A stretch of DNA of 64,000 nt from Mycobacteriales bacterium (GTDB taxonomy: Bacteria; Actinomycetota; Actinomycetes; BP-191). Made by a program: the position numbers and the translations under genes. Where the stretch lies: contig DASTMB010000084.1 of assembly GCA_035714365.1 (NCBI GenBank), positions 1-64,000 of the forward strand, read 5' to 3'. Below, one piece after another: positions 18,428 through 27,713 of the stretch; position 1 is the stretch's first letter; each line of letters opens with the position of its first letter. Below the pieces are notes generated by a model. The model made no database searches, was not told the origin of the DNA, and saw only the letters and a program-made list of their open reading frames with translations.

Positions 18428-20071
18428 ATGCGCCTGCGCGCCCTCGTCCTGCCCCTCCTCACGACCGCCGCGCTCGTCGCCGGTGTCGTCAACGCCGCAC
18501 CCGCCGCCACCGCGCCCGACCCGGCTGTGCTCGGCACGCACACCGTCACGACGTACGAGTACGACGCCGGACCCACGACCGTCACCGACCCGAGCGACGG
18601 GGTGCCGTACCAGGAGGAGCTGGCCGGCGCGCTGTACGTGCCGAGCGGCACCGGGCCGTTCCCGGTCCTGCTGTTCCTGCACGGCCGCCACGACACGTGC
18701 ACCTACGCGTCGCTGTTCGACTTCGTGTCGCCGCAGGGCTGCCCGGACAGCGCCGTCACGCGCAACATCCGCAGCTACCGGGGCTACGCCTACCTCGCGA
18801 CCAACCTGGCGAGCCACGGCTACCTCGTGATCGCGCCGAGCGCCAACGCCGTCAACTCGTGGGACACCGCCGGCGACTTCGGCGCCGAGGAGCGCGCGCA
18901 GGTCATCGCGCGGACCCTCGACAAGCTCTACGACTGGAACCTCTCCGCCGGCCCCGCGCCGGTCGGCAGCGCGCTCGTCGGCAAGGTCGACCTCTCCCGC
19001 ATCGGCCTGATGGGCCACTCGCGCGGCGGCGAGGCCGTCGACCACTTCGTCGCGTACAACCGCCGCCGCACCGACGGCCGCCGCTACCCCGGCCTCACCG
19101 CGGTGTTCGCGCTGGCGCCGACGGACTTCGGCTCCGAGGCGCCGTACGGCGTCCACTACGCGACGCTGCTGCCGCTCTGCGACGGCGACGTCTACGACCT
19201 CGAGGGCTCGTGGGCGTACGACCGTGGCCGGTTCGCCGACCCGAACGAGACGCACACCCGCGCGCAGTACACGCTCACCGGCGCCAACCACAACTGGTTC
19301 AACACCGTGTGGGACATCGACGACTACTCCGGCAGCGACCCCGCCTGCGACACCGGCAACGCCGCGAACGTCCGCCTCTCCCACGCCGACCAGCGCGACG
19401 CGGGCCTGGCGATCATGGCGTCGTTCTTCCGCCGCTGGGTCGGCAACGAGACGGCGTTCGACGCGCTCGTGAAGGGCGCCGAGGCGCTGCCCGCCTCGGC
19501 CTGCCCGGGCTCGGCCACGACCTGCCCGACGCTGGTCCGCACGTCCTACCTCGCGCCCGCCGCGGACCGGAAGCTGCTCGTCATGCCGAACGCCGTCACG
19601 CCCACCGCGACCGGCTTCGCGACGTACTCGACCTGCACGCCGACCACCGGCGGCAGCGGCTGCCCCACCAACCCGGAGCGGTCGATCGCGACGCAGCTCA
19701 CGCTCGGCTGGACCGCGCCCGCGACGCTGAAGGTCACGACGCCGGTCGACGCGAGCGGCCTCGCCGCGCTGACGTTCCGCACCGGCGTCAACTACAACGA
19801 CGCCCGCAACACCGGCACCGCGCAGGACCTCGACGTGCTCGTCCGCGACAGCGCGGGCGCGACCGCGACCGTCAACGCCGGGGCCTACACGGCGTCGTTG
19901 CGCAAGCCGCCCGGCGGCGCGGACCGCGAGCTGACGCTGGACGGCGTCTGGATCCCGCTGTCGGCGTTCGCCGGCGTCGACCTCGCGCACGTCGCGTCGG
20001 TCGAGCTGCGCTTCGGCACCCGCACCGCCAGCGGGTCGGTCCAGCTCGCCGAGCTCGGCTTCCAGAGGTAG
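18428..20071 (+). CDS. Exported alpha/beta hydrolase
   Basis: A 547-residue secreted protein with a signal peptide (ALVLPLLTTAALVAGVVNAAPAA). The alpha/beta-hydrolase domain spans residues ~55-330. The oxyanion strand has LLFLHGRHD, and the nucleophile elbow GHSRGG places the catalytic serine near residue 197. A candidate acid and the base His lie in the LPLCDGDVYDLEG and ANHNWFNTVWD regions. The C-terminal ~170 residues form a beta-rich region ending in a jelly-roll-like segment (VASVELRFGTRTASGSVQLAELGF). It resembles chlorophyllase/PAF-acetylhydrolase-like extracellular esterases. Substrate unknown. Confidence 0.85.
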   Translation: MRLRALVLPLLTTAALVAGVVNAAPAATAPDPAVLGTHTVTTYEYDAGPTTVTDPSDGVPYQEELAGALYVPSGTGPFPVLLFLHGRHDTCTYASLFDFVSPQGCPDSAVTRNIRSYRGYAYLATNLASHGYLVIAPSANAVNSWDTAGDFGAEERAQVIARTLDKLYDWNLSAGPAPVGSALVGKVDLSRIGLMGHSRGGEAVDHFVAYNRRRTDGRRYPGLTAVFALAPTDFGSEAPYGVHYATLLPLCDGDVYDLEGSWAYDRGRFADPNETHTRAQYTLTGANHNWFNTVWDIDDYSGSDPACDTGNAANVRLSHADQRDAGLAIMASFFRRWVGNETAFDALVKGAEALPASACPGSATTCPTLVRTSYLAPAADRKLLVMPNAVTPTATGFATYSTCTPTTGGSGCPTNPERSIATQLTLGWTAPATLKVTTPVDASGLAALTFRTGVNYNDARNTGTAQDLDVLVRDSAGATATVNAGAYTASLRKPPGGADRELTLDGVWIPLSAFAGVDLAHVASVELRFGTRTASGSVQLAELGFQR

Positions 20072-20397
20072 CGGGAGGGCCCTGCTGGCCTGAACCGTGC
20101 TGCCTCGCGTCCGGGTGTGGGCCGGAAGGTGCAGCATTGATCAGGAGCGTGGCGCCACGTGCCGCCTCATCGGAGTACGAACGAGCAGCCTCACGCCCAC
20201 CGTCGCTGGCGGTCGCCTGCCACGAGATAGGCCAGGGCCGCGCCGCAGGTCCGGGTGACGAACAACGCAACTCGTCTACCGTGCCGTGCGCTGAATCGCT
20301 CCACGTCTCCTCCGTACGGCCGGCTCAAGCGTACGGGCGGCCGAAGGCACAGCAGGTAGCGGGAGGGACGGGGGCCGGCGCCGCGAACACCTACGTC
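20072..20397. other. 326-bp intergenic region with an inverted repeat
   Basis: No gene supported. The stretch is visibly less GC-biased than its neighbours. It contains CCGTACG (20312-20318) and its complement CGTACGG (20330-20336), 11 bases apart, a possible operator or terminator. The string AGGTAGCGGGAGGG occurs at both ends of the region (about 20067 and 20353), a small direct repeat that may mark a past insertion or duplication. Confidence 0.4.
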
Positions 20398-21213
20398 GTG
20401 CCCCGCGTCCGCGTCCTCGCCGCGGCGGCGGCCGTGCTGCTCGGCACGGCCGTCGCGCCCGCCCGGGCTGCCACGCCGCCCGGCCGGATCGTCGTGAGCG
20501 GCAACGGCACCCGGTACGTCGACGTGACGTTCCGCACGCCCGTGGCGCTGCACCTGGAGGGCACCAGCCGGGTCACCGCCGCGTTCACCGGCGACTACGC
20601 GGGGCTCGCGGTGGAGACCGGCGACGCGGCGCACGAGCTGGTCGGCGGGGCGGTGCTCGTCCGCGGGCGCTTCGACTCCCGGTCGCCGGAGCGGTACCTG
20701 TTCCGGCTGCGGCAGGTCACCTACCTGAGCCTGGCGCCGGGCCGGTACCGGCTCGTGCTGCTCAGCGACGGCAACGCCGAGGTCTCCGTCTCGGCGGAGG
20801 GCGTCGCCGGCACCCGGCGCTACGTCGCCCGCGGCAGCGTCCGTGGCGTCGCCGCGTCGCGCACCGACGTGACGGTCCCGGTGGAGGTCGACCCGGGCGC
20901 CGGGATCGCGGCGGTGCCGGTGACCCAGCCGCGCCGCGGCATCCTGCTCGTCGGTCTCGCCACCACCTCCCACGTGGCGCCGGGGTGGGGCGTCCACGTC
21001 CAGCGGTTCTGCGTGAGCCGCGACGACCTCGAGACGTCCTGCGTCACCGGCACGCCCAACCCGACGGTCGACGGCGTGTCGGTCGTGCAGACGATCTTCG
21101 ACCCGCAACGGCTGCCCCACGGCGACTACACCGCCTCCGCGACGGCGTTCGGCGCCGACCCGGCCGGCGCCGGCGCCCGGGTGCTGTTCACGCTCTCCCT
21201 CCCCACCGGCTGA
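20398..21213 (+). CDS. Exported protein of unknown function
   Basis: A 271-residue protein from GTG 20398 with a signal peptide (VRVLAAAAAVLLGTAVAPARA, cleavage near residue 22-24). The mature part is beta-rich: IVVSGNGTRYVDVTFRTPVALHLEG, YLFRLRQVTYLSLAPGRYRL, GILLVGLATTSHV. Two cysteines close together in the C-terminal part (FCVSRDDLETSCV) probably form a disulphide. No ribosome-binding site is close; GGGAGGG lies about 30 bases upstream. No family recognised. It stands alone, 27 bp before pruA. Confidence 0.65.
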   Translation: MPRVRVLAAAAAVLLGTAVAPARAATPPGRIVVSGNGTRYVDVTFRTPVALHLEGTSRVTAAFTGDYAGLAVETGDAAHELVGGAVLVRGRFDSRSPERYLFRLRQVTYLSLAPGRYRLVLLSDGNAEVSVSAEGVAGTRRYVARGSVRGVAASRTDVTVPVEVDPGAGIAAVPVTQPRRGILLVGLATTSHVAPGWGVHVQRFCVSRDDLETSCVTGTPNPTVDGVSVVQTIFDPQRLPHGDYTASATAFGADPAGAGARVLFTLSLPTG

Positions 21214-21240
21214 CCCCGCGCGGCGTGGGAGGATCGGCCC

Positions 21241-22866
21241 ATGGACGCCGTCACCTCCGTGCCCCTGCCGGTCAACGAGCCCGTTCGCCAGTACGCCCCC
21301 GGCACCCCCGAACGCACCCGCCTCGAGGCGCGGCTCAAGGAGCTCGCCAGCGAGCAGGTCGACTTCACGATGACGATCGGCGGCAAGGCCGTCATGGGCG
21401 GCGGGGAGCCGATCGACACCGTGCAGCCGCACCGGCACGCGCACGTGCTCGGCACCATGCGCAACGCCACCGCGGCCGACGTGCAGTCGGCCGTCGACGC
21501 GTCGCTCGCCGCGCACCCCGAGTGGTCGCGGCTGCCGTACGACGACCGCGCGGCGGTGTTCCTGCGCGCCGCCGACCTGCTCGCCGGCCCGTGGCGCGAC
21601 ACCCTCAACGCCGCCACGATGCTCGGCCAGAGCAAGACCGTGATCCAGGCGGAGATCGACGCCGCCTGCGAGCTGATCGACTTCCTGCGCTTCAACGTCG
21701 CGTTCGGCCACCACGTCCTCGCCCAGCAGCCGCAGTCGTCCCCCGGCATCTGGAACCGGCTCGACTACCGGCCGCTCGAGGGGTTCGTGCTCGCGATCAC
21801 GCCGTTCAACTTCACCGCGATCGCGGCCAACCTGCCGTGCGCGCCGGCGTTGATGGGCAACACCGTCGTCTGGAAGCCGAGCCCGACCCAGCAGCTCTCC
21901 GCGCACCTCACGATGCGGCTGCTCGAGGAGGCAGGACTGCCGCCGGGCGTCATCAACCTCGTCACCGGCGACGGCCAGGCCGTCTCCGAGGTGGCGGTGC
22001 CGCACCGCGACCTGGTCGGCATCCACTTCACCGGCTCCACCGCGACGTTCCAGCACCTGTGGCGCGCCGTCGGCGACAACATCGCGCGCTACCGCGGCTA
22101 CCCGCGCCTCGTCGGCGAGACCGGCGGCAAGGACTTCGTCGTCGCGCACCCGTCCGCCGACCCGGCGGCGCTGAAGACCGCGCTGCTGCGGGGCGCGTTC
22201 GAGTACCAGGGCCAGAAGTGCTCGGCGGCCTCCCGCGCGTACATCCCCGAGTCGGTGTGGCGCGTCATGGGCGACGAGCTGGTCGCCGAGGCGGAGGCGC
22301 TGACGCAGGGCGACGTGGCGGACCTGTCCAACTTCATGGGCGCCGTCATCGACCGGCGGGCGTTCGACCGGCTGCGCGGCGTCATCGACCGCGGCAACGC
22401 CGACAGCGGCCTCACGCTGCTCGCCGGCGGCCGGTACGACGACAGCGAGGGGTACTTCGTCCGCCCCACGATCTGGCGCTCCGACGACCGCAACCACGAG
22501 ATCTTCACGACCGAGTACTTCGGGCCGTTGCTCGGGATCAACGTCTTCGCCGACGGCGACTACGAGGAGGTGCTGCGGCAGGCGGCCGACGTCGCGCCGT
22601 ACGCGCTCACCGGGTCGATCTTCGCCAACGACCGGCACGCCGTCGCGCACGCCATGGACGTGCTGCGCTACTCGGCCGGCAACTTCTACGTCAACGACAA
22701 GCCGACCGGCGCCGTCGTGGGGCAGCAGCCGTTCGGCGGGGCCCGCGCCAGCGGCACCAACGACAAGGCCGGCTCGTACCTGAACCTCGTCCGCTGGGTC
22801 AGCCCGCGGACGGTCAAGGAGACGTTCGTGCCGCCGACGGACCACCGCTACCCGCACATGGGTTAG
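21241..22866 (+). CDS. pruA: L-glutamate gamma-semialdehyde (P5C) dehydrogenase
   Basis: A 541-residue NAD-dependent aldehyde dehydrogenase that oxidises glutamate semialdehyde, the second step of proline breakdown. The substrate/cofactor core has ITPFNFTAIAANLPCAPALMGN, the glycine-rich FTGSTATF, the general-base region VGETGGKDFV and the catalytic cysteine in YQGQKCSAASR (Cys ~327). The C-terminus has PFGGARASGTNDKAG. Length and motifs fit the PruA1-type monofunctional enzyme. No proline dehydrogenase gene (putA/prodh) lies next to it here, though the two are often adjacent in actinobacteria. Confidence 0.95.
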   Translation: MDAVTSVPLPVNEPVRQYAPGTPERTRLEARLKELASEQVDFTMTIGGKAVMGGGEPIDTVQPHRHAHVLGTMRNATAADVQSAVDASLAAHPEWSRLPYDDRAAVFLRAADLLAGPWRDTLNAATMLGQSKTVIQAEIDAACELIDFLRFNVAFGHHVLAQQPQSSPGIWNRLDYRPLEGFVLAITPFNFTAIAANLPCAPALMGNTVVWKPSPTQQLSAHLTMRLLEEAGLPPGVINLVTGDGQAVSEVAVPHRDLVGIHFTGSTATFQHLWRAVGDNIARYRGYPRLVGETGGKDFVVAHPSADPAALKTALLRGAFEYQGQKCSAASRAYIPESVWRVMGDELVAEAEALTQGDVADLSNFMGAVIDRRAFDRLRGVIDRGNADSGLTLLAGGRYDDSEGYFVRPTIWRSDDRNHEIFTTEYFGPLLGINVFADGDYEEVLRQAADVAPYALTGSIFANDRHAVAHAMDVLRYSAGNFYVNDKPTGAVVGQQPFGGARASGTNDKAGSYLNLVRWVSPRTVKETFVPPTDHRYPHMG

Positions 22867-22980
22867 GCCACCCTCCCGGTCGCGTCACGGCCGGTCGGAG
22901 GAATCCGCTGGTCACTTCGGGCCATTTGCGGCCGGAAGCGTTCCCACGCGGCCTCCGGCCTGCCGAGAATCCCTCCAACA

Positions 22981-22996
22981 CCGGTCAAACGACCGG
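22981..22996. promoter_or_regulatory. Inverted repeat upstream of the 23016 gene
   Basis: CCGGTC-AAAC-GACCGG is a perfect 6+6 inverted repeat, 20 bp before the ATG of the following gene and just upstream of its GGAGGT site. It is a candidate operator or small stem-loop; no regulator is implied. Confidence 0.4.
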
Positions 22997-23015
22997 CGAC
23001 CCGGAGGTAGCCCTA

Positions 23016-23828
23016 ATGTCCGTGACGATCACGAGCACCGAGACGCATCCGCACTGCGCGGAGATCCTCGGTGTGCTCGCCCAGATCGTCCATCTCGACG
23101 ACGAGGGCCTGCGCCGCCTCGCGCTGGCCTGGCAGGACACCGCCGACGTGTCCCGGGCGCGCGACAAGGCGCTCCAGCCCGACACGCCGCTGATCCTCGA
23201 GGTGCTGTCGGCGTTCGACAGCCTCGCCGGGCTGTTCGCCGACGACCTCGCCGGGACCGCGGCGTACATCACGCTGCCGGCGCCGACGACCGCGCTCGCG
23301 CTGAAGGCGGTCCGCGACGCGATCGCCGCCGCGTACGCCCGCCCGGTCCTCACCGCGCAGGAGTACACCGACCTCTCCGGCCCGTGGCACTCCGTGTACC
23401 CGGACCGCCGGATGCAGATGCCCGACTTCGGCCCGCAGCACCACGAGGTGCTCGCGCTGCTCACGTCGATCCCCGGCCTGTCCTGCCACCGGCACGACGA
23501 GGAGGCGGACGCCGTCTACAGCGGCCTGCTGCTGCACGCCCGCGGCCTCGACGCCGACGCCCACGGCCGCGCCGTCGAGTCGGCGTGGCAGGCGGCGGTC
23601 ATGACCGGCCGCCGCCGCCTGTGGTTCCTGGCCAGCCGCAGCGCGCACGAGTCGTTCAACCGGGCCTGCCCGTCCTGCGCGCGCCTCACCGACGACGACG
23701 ACCGGGCCGTGCTCGCCGTCTGCCTCGGCGTCGTCGCAGGGATGCTGGTCCGCGACGTGCTCGACACCGACAGCGCCGACACGCTGCTCGCGCCCGTCGG
23801 CTCGCTGATGCCGCCGACCGCCGCGTAG
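23016..23828 (+). CDS. Protein of unknown function
   Basis: A 270-residue cytoplasmic protein, ATG at 23016 with a clear GGAGGT site. The sequence is mostly helical and acidic (EILGVLAQIVHLDDEGLRRLALAWQDTA, LILEVLSAFDSLAGLF). A His/Asp-rich part (SCHRHDEEADAVYSGLL) and a CPSCARL pair of cysteines near residue 218 might bind metal, but this is inference. I do not recognise the family. It lies upstream of tryptophan 2,3-dioxygenase with a 17-bp gap and could be co-transcribed. Confidence 0.7.
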   Translation: MSVTITSTETHPHCAEILGVLAQIVHLDDEGLRRLALAWQDTADVSRARDKALQPDTPLILEVLSAFDSLAGLFADDLAGTAAYITLPAPTTALALKAVRDAIAAAYARPVLTAQEYTDLSGPWHSVYPDRRMQMPDFGPQHHEVLALLTSIPGLSCHRHDEEADAVYSGLLLHARGLDADAHGRAVESAWQAAVMTGRRRLWFLASRSAHESFNRACPSCARLTDDDDRAVLAVCLGVVAGMLVRDVLDTDSADTLLAPVGSLMPPTAA

Positions 23829-23845
23829 CCACTACTGTCGCGCTC

Positions 23846-24634
23846 GTGGAGGAGCGCGGGCACAGCTTCGGCGAGGAGGGCGGCCGCCTCTCCTACGGCT
23901 CGTACCTGCGGGTGGACGAGCTGCTCGCGCAGCAGGTCCTCGCGAGCGACCCGCCGGCGCACGACGAGCTGCTGTTCATCACCGTCCACCAGGTGTACGA
24001 GCTGTGGTTCAAGCAGCTCCTGCACGAGCTGACCCACGCCCGCGACACCATGGTCGCCGGCGAGACGTACGCCCCCCGCCACGCCCTCGAACGCAGCCAC
24101 GCGATCCTGCGTGTGCTCGTCGAGCAGGTGGGCGTGCTGGAGACGATGACACCGCAGGACTTCCTGGCGTTCCGGTCGCTGCTCGCGCCGGCGAGCGGGT
24201 TCCAGTCGGTGCAGTTCCGGGAGATGGAGTTCCTCTCCGGCAAGCGCGACCCGGCGCTGGTGTCCCGGCTGCGGCTCTCCGACGCGGAGCGCGAGCGGCT
24301 GGACCGCCGCCTGGCCGAGCCGACGTTGTGGGACGGCTACTGCGCGCTGCTCGCCTCCCGCGGCCTCGCCGTCGCCGACGAGGGGGCGCGGCGGGCGTCG
24401 CTGCTCGCCGTCGCCCGCGACCGCGGCCGGTACGGCGACCTGTGGGACGTCGCCGAGGGGCTGGTCGCGCACGACGAGCTGGTCGGCCAGTGGCGGGCCC
24501 GGCACGTCGACATGGTCGAGCGGCAGATCGGCACCAAGTCCGGCACGGGCGGCTCCACCGGCGCCCCGTACCTGCGCCGCGCGCTCGGCGTGCGGTTCTT
24601 CCCGGAGCTGTGGGAGCTGCGTTCGTACCTCTGA
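23846..24634 (+). CDS. kynA: Tryptophan 2,3-dioxygenase
   Basis: A 262-residue haem enzyme that opens the indole ring of L-tryptophan to N-formylkynurenine, the first step of the kynurenine pathway. Family hallmarks are [13 protein letters not shown] near the start, [23 protein letters not shown] containing the distal-site histidine, [17 protein letters not shown], and the C-terminal [17 protein letters not shown] loop. Length fits bacterial TDO. GTG start at 23846. Kynureninase and formamidase genes are not in this window. Confidence 0.96.
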   Translation: MEERGHSFGEEGGRLSYGSYLRVDELLAQQVLASDPPAHDELLFITVHQVYELWFKQLLHELTHARDTMVAGETYAPRHALERSHAILRVLVEQVGVLETMTPQDFLAFRSLLAPASGFQSVQFREMEFLSGKRDPALVSRLRLSDAERERLDRRLAEPTLWDGYCALLASRGLAVADEGARRASLLAVARDRGRYGDLWDVAEGLVAHDELVGQWRARHVDMVERQIGTKSGTGGSTGAPYLRRALGVRFFPELWELRSYL

Positions 24635-24648
24635 CGGAGTGGCGTGTG

Positions 24649-24677
24649 TTGCTCCGAGGTGTCCCGCTCGTTACGCT
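24649..24677 (+). promoter_or_regulatory. Putative rho promoter
   Basis: TTGCTC (24649-24654) and TACGCT (24672-24677) are 17 bp apart, a reasonable housekeeping-sigma promoter. Transcription from here would give rho a leader of roughly 230 nt. Recognised by eye only. Confidence 0.45.
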
Positions 24678-24747
24678 GTGTCCTACAGCCGAGCCCGCCC
24701 GATCCTCCGGGCCCCGCGCTCCGGCCGAATCGTTCTCCCGCTCCGCC

Positions 24748-24768
24748 CGCGCCGCGTTTCGCGGCGCG
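24748..24768 (+). promoter_or_regulatory. Strong hairpin in the rho leader
   Basis: CGCGCCGCG-TTT-CGCGGCGCG is a perfect 9-bp stem with a 3-base loop within the untranslated leader of rho. No T-tract follows, so it is not a standard terminator. Rho genes are commonly autoregulated through their leaders, which makes a control role plausible. Confidence 0.5.
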
Positions 24769-24911
24769 ATTCCGCCCGGCGTTCGCCGACGGTGGCGCGG
24801 CCTCCCGCCCGCGGCCTCGTCTCGAACCCCCGGCACCCAGACCTCTCCCGCTCCTTCCGCGGGGGATGCACCTCGACGTGGCGTCCGCGCCACGCAGTGA
24901 GAGGAACGTCC

Positions 24912-26879
24912 TTGACCGACATCACCGAGGCGCCCGTCGCCTCGACGCCCGCCGCCGACCAGCCCGCCGGGGAGAAGCCGCGACGTGCGCGCGGCGGCCT
25001 CGGCTCGATGCTGCTGCCCGACCTCAAGTCGCTGGCCGGCAGCCTCGGCATCAACGCCGGGAGCATGAAGAAGGCGGAGCTCGTCGCCGCGATCCAGGCC
25101 GCCCAGGGCGGCGGCGCGCCGCGCAACGGCCGCACCGCGGCCAGCGACGGCGACGCCGCGCCGCGCGAGGAGCGCCCGCGCGAGGAGACGCCGCGTACCG
25201 AGGCGCCCCGCGAGGAGCGCCCGCGTGACGAGGCGCCGCGCGCCGAGACCCCCCGCGAGGAGGCGCCGCGCGAGCAGCGCGAGCCCCGCGAGCAGCGCGA
25301 GGAGCGGCCCCGCGAGGACGCGCCGCGCGAGGGCGGCGAGCAGCAGGACCGCCAGCAGGGCCAGCAGCAGGGCGGCCAGCAGCAGGGCCAGCAGCGCGAA
25401 CGCTTCCGCGACCGCCAGCGCGGCGACCGGCAGCAGGGCGACCGCCAGCAGCAGGGCGGCCAGCAGGGCGACCGCCAGCAGGGCGACCGGCAGCAGGGTG
25501 ACCGCCAGCAGGGCGACCGGCAGCAGGGCGACCGGCAGCAGGGCGACCGGCAGCAGCAGGGTGGCCAGGGCGAGCGCCAGCAGCAGGGCCAGCAGGGCGG
25601 CGGCCAGCAGGGCGGCCGCGACGACGAGTGGGGCGGCGGCGGGCGCCGGCAGCGCGGCCGGTTCCGCGAGCGCGGCCGCAACCGCAACCGCCAGGGCGGC
25701 CCCGGCGGCTTCGTCAACGAGGCCGACCCGGTCATCCGCGAGGACGACGTGCTGGTGCCCGTCGCGGGCATCCTCGACATCCTCGACTCGTACGCGTTCG
25801 TCCGGACCAGCGGCTACCTGCCCGGCCCGAACGACGTCTACGTCTCGCTGTCCCAGGTCCGCCGCCACGGCCTGCGCAAGGGCGACGCCGTCACCGGCGC
25901 CGTCCGCCAGCCGGCCGAGGGGGAGCGGCGGGAGAAGTTCAACGCGCTCGTCCGCCTCGACACCGTCAACGGCGTCGACCCGGAGCAGGCGCGCGGCCGG
26001 GTGGAGTTCACCAAGCTCACGCCGCTCTACCCGCAGGACCGGCTGCGCCTGGAGAACGACCCGACCCAGCTCACGACGCGGATCATCGACCTCATCGCGC
26101 CGATCGGTAAGGGCCAGCGCGGCCTGATCGTGTCGCCGCCGAAGGCCGGCAAGACGATGGTGCTCCAGTCCATCGCCAACGCGATCACGCGCAACAACCC
26201 GGAGGTCCACCTCATGGTGGTGCTCGTCGACGAGCGCCCCGAGGAGGTCACCGACATGCAGCGGTCGGTGAAGGGCGAGGTCATCGCGTCGACGTTCGAC
26301 CGGCCGGCGGAGGACCACACGACGGTCGCCGAGCTGTCCATCGAGCGCGCCAAGCGGCTGGTCGAGCTCGGCCACGACGTGGTCGTGCTGCTCGACTCGA
26401 TCACCCGCCTCGGCCGCGCCTACAACCTGGCCGCCCCGGCGTCCGGGCGCATCCTCTCCGGCGGTGTCGACTCGACGGCGCTGTACCCGCCGAAGCGGTT
26501 CTTCGGCGCGGCCCGCAACATCGAGAACGGCGGCTCCCTGACGATCCTCGCGACCGCCCTGGTGGAGACCGGGTCGCGGATGGACGAGGTCATCTTCGAG
26601 GAGTTCAAGGGCACCGGGAACATGGAGCTCAAGCTCGACCGCAAGCTCGCGGACAAGCGCATCTTCCCGGCCGTCGACGTCGACGCCTCCGGCACCCGCA
26701 AGGAGGAGATCCTCATGGCGCCGGAGGAGCTGGCGATCGTGTGGAAGCTCCGCCGCGTGCTGCACGCGCTCGAGGCCGGGCCGGCGTTGGAGCTGCTCAT
26801 CGACAAGATGAAGTCGACCAAGAGCAACGTCGAGTTCCTCATGCAGATCCAGAAGACGACGGTCGGCCCGACCGACTGA
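24912..26879 (+). CDS. rho: Transcription termination factor Rho with Q-rich insertion
   Basis: This 655-residue protein is the hexameric RNA helicase that terminates transcription. It has an N-terminal Rho_N/SAP-like helix bundle ([20 protein letters not shown], ~38-60). A long insertion (~75-260) starts with PREE-type charged repeats, passes into a Gln-rich region with six tandem GDRQQ units, and ends in an RGR/RNR-rich segment. The cold-shock-like RNA-binding domain follows (~270-345), then the ATPase core with Walker [11 protein letters not shown] (~409) and the Q/R loops. Actinobacterial Rho proteins often carry Arg-rich insertions; the Gln-rich composition is unusual. TTG start at 24912 after GAGAGGAACG. 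Confidence 0.95.
   Translation: MTDITEAPVASTPAADQPAGEKPRRARGGLGSMLLPDLKSLAGSLGINAGSMKKAELVAAIQAAQGGGAPRNGRTAASDGDAAPREERPREETPRTEAPREERPRDEAPRAETPREEAPREQREPREQREERPREDAPREGGEQQDRQQGQQQGGQQQGQQRERFRDRQRGDRQQGDRQQQGGQQGDRQQGDRQQGDRQQGDRQQGDRQQGDRQQQGGQGERQQQGQQGGGQQGGRDDEWGGGGRRQRGRFRERGRNRNRQGGPGGFVNEADPVIREDDVLVPVAGILDILDSYAFVRTSGYLPGPNDVYVSLSQVRRHGLRKGDAVTGAVRQPAEGERREKFNALVRLDTVNGVDPEQARGRVEFTKLTPLYPQDRLRLENDPTQLTTRIIDLIAPIGKGQRGLIVSPPKAGKTMVLQSIANAITRNNPEVHLMVVLVDERPEEVTDMQRSVKGEVIASTFDRPAEDHTTVAELSIERAKRLVELGHDVVVLLDSITRLGRAYNLAAPASGRILSGGVDSTALYPPKRFFGAARNIENGGSLTILATALVETGSRMDEVIFEEFKGTGNMELKLDRKLADKRIFPAVDVDASGTRKEEILMAPEELAIVWKLRRVLHALEAGPALELLIDKMKSTKSNVEFLMQIQKTTVGPTD
25467..25556 (+). 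repeat. Six 15-bp tandem repeats inside rho
   Basis: Six consecutive copies of GGCGACCGSCAGCAG, with few silent changes, encode GDRQQ six times. Looser copies flank it from 25422. Such an array can change length by slippage without breaking the frame. Confidence 0.9.
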
Positions 26880-26978
26880 CGTCCCGCTCGGCACGACGGC
26901 GCCGCCGGGGCGATGAGTCCCGGCGGCGTCGCGCGTCTACCCTCCCGAGAGCCCACCACGACCACAGGGAGCGAACAG

Positions 26979-27572
26979 ATGCGCATCGTCCTCAGCGACT
27001 TCATGAGCCTCGACGGCGTCGTGCAGGCGCCCGGCGGACGCACGGAGGACACCGACGGCGGCTTCGCGCACGGCGGCTGGTCCATGCCGTACTTCGACGT
27101 CGACACCATGGGCCCGGCGGTGGACGAGGTGCTCGGCGCGACGGAGGCGCTGCTCTACGGCCGCCGCACCTGGCAGGGCATGGCGGCGGCGTGGCCGGAG
27201 CGGGCGGGCGACCCGTTCGCCGACCGGATGAACGCGCTGCCGAAGTACGTGGCCTCCCGCACCCTCACCCAGGACGACCTGCACTGGTCCGGTTCGGTGC
27301 TGCTGCCCGCCGACGACGCGATCGGCGCGATCCGCGAGCTGCGCGAGCGCGACGGCGGCGACCTCCAGGTCATGGGCAGCCCGACGCTCGCCGCCCAGCT
27401 CGTCGCGCACGACCTGGTCGACGAGTACCGGCTGATGATCGAGCCGATCCTGCTCGGCGGCGGCAAGCGGGTGTTCCCGGCCGACGGCAACGCCCGCCCG
27501 CTGGAGCTGGTCTCCGTCACGACCGCGAGCACCGGCGTGCTGATCTGCGCCTACCGCCCCGCCGCGTCGTAG
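26979..27572 (+). CDS. RibD-C/dihydrofolate reductase-family protein
   Basis: A 197-residue protein with the RibD C-terminal/DHFR-like fold. It opens RIVLSDFMSLDGVVQAPGG, contains LLYGRRTWQGMA (substrate/NADPH-site region), the LQVMGSPTLAAQLVAHDLVDEYRL block and PILLGGGKRVFP, all typical of the stand-alone YwjB/YyaP-like reductases. It lacks other riboflavin genes nearby, so it is not the biosynthetic RibD. ATG 26979 follows CAGGGAGCG. It is the first gene of the insertion between rho and rpmE. Confidence 0.9.
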   Translation: MRIVLSDFMSLDGVVQAPGGRTEDTDGGFAHGGWSMPYFDVDTMGPAVDEVLGATEALLYGRRTWQGMAAAWPERAGDPFADRMNALPKYVASRTLTQDDLHWSGSVLLPADDAIGAIRELRERDGGDLQVMGSPTLAAQLVAHDLVDEYRLMIEPILLGGGKRVFPADGNARPLELVSVTTASTGVLICAYRPAAS

Positions 27573-27611
27573 CGCCCCGCCCCGCACGCGTTACGCCGAA
27601 CGCCGCGCCCT

Positions 27612-27629
27612 CTGGTCAGAAGTGACCAG
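27612..27629. promoter_or_regulatory. Inverted repeat upstream of the tad operon
   Basis: CTGGTCA-GAAG-TGACCAG is a perfect 7+7 inverted repeat between the reductase gene and the tad operon. No T-tract follows, so an operator is at least as likely as a terminator. Its outer half-sites CTGGTC/GACCAG recur in the repeat before hicA. Confidence 0.45.
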
Positions 27630-27713
27630 GGCCAAATCCCCCTCCCTCGGCATGGCCTGATCCCGCCATGTCGGAAATCCTCGGGAATGGCTTCGGGTGC
27701 GGGGAGGCACACT

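Noticed and set aside
20191-22857. 888-codon reverse frame across the intergenic region and pruA
   Set aside because: It lies antisense to pruA and the 20398 gene, both of which have recognisable or signal-peptide-bearing products; the reverse frame has none.
25422-25556. Possible CRISPR array
   Set aside because: The repeats are 15 bp, contiguous without spacers and in frame, encoding GDRQQ in Rho.
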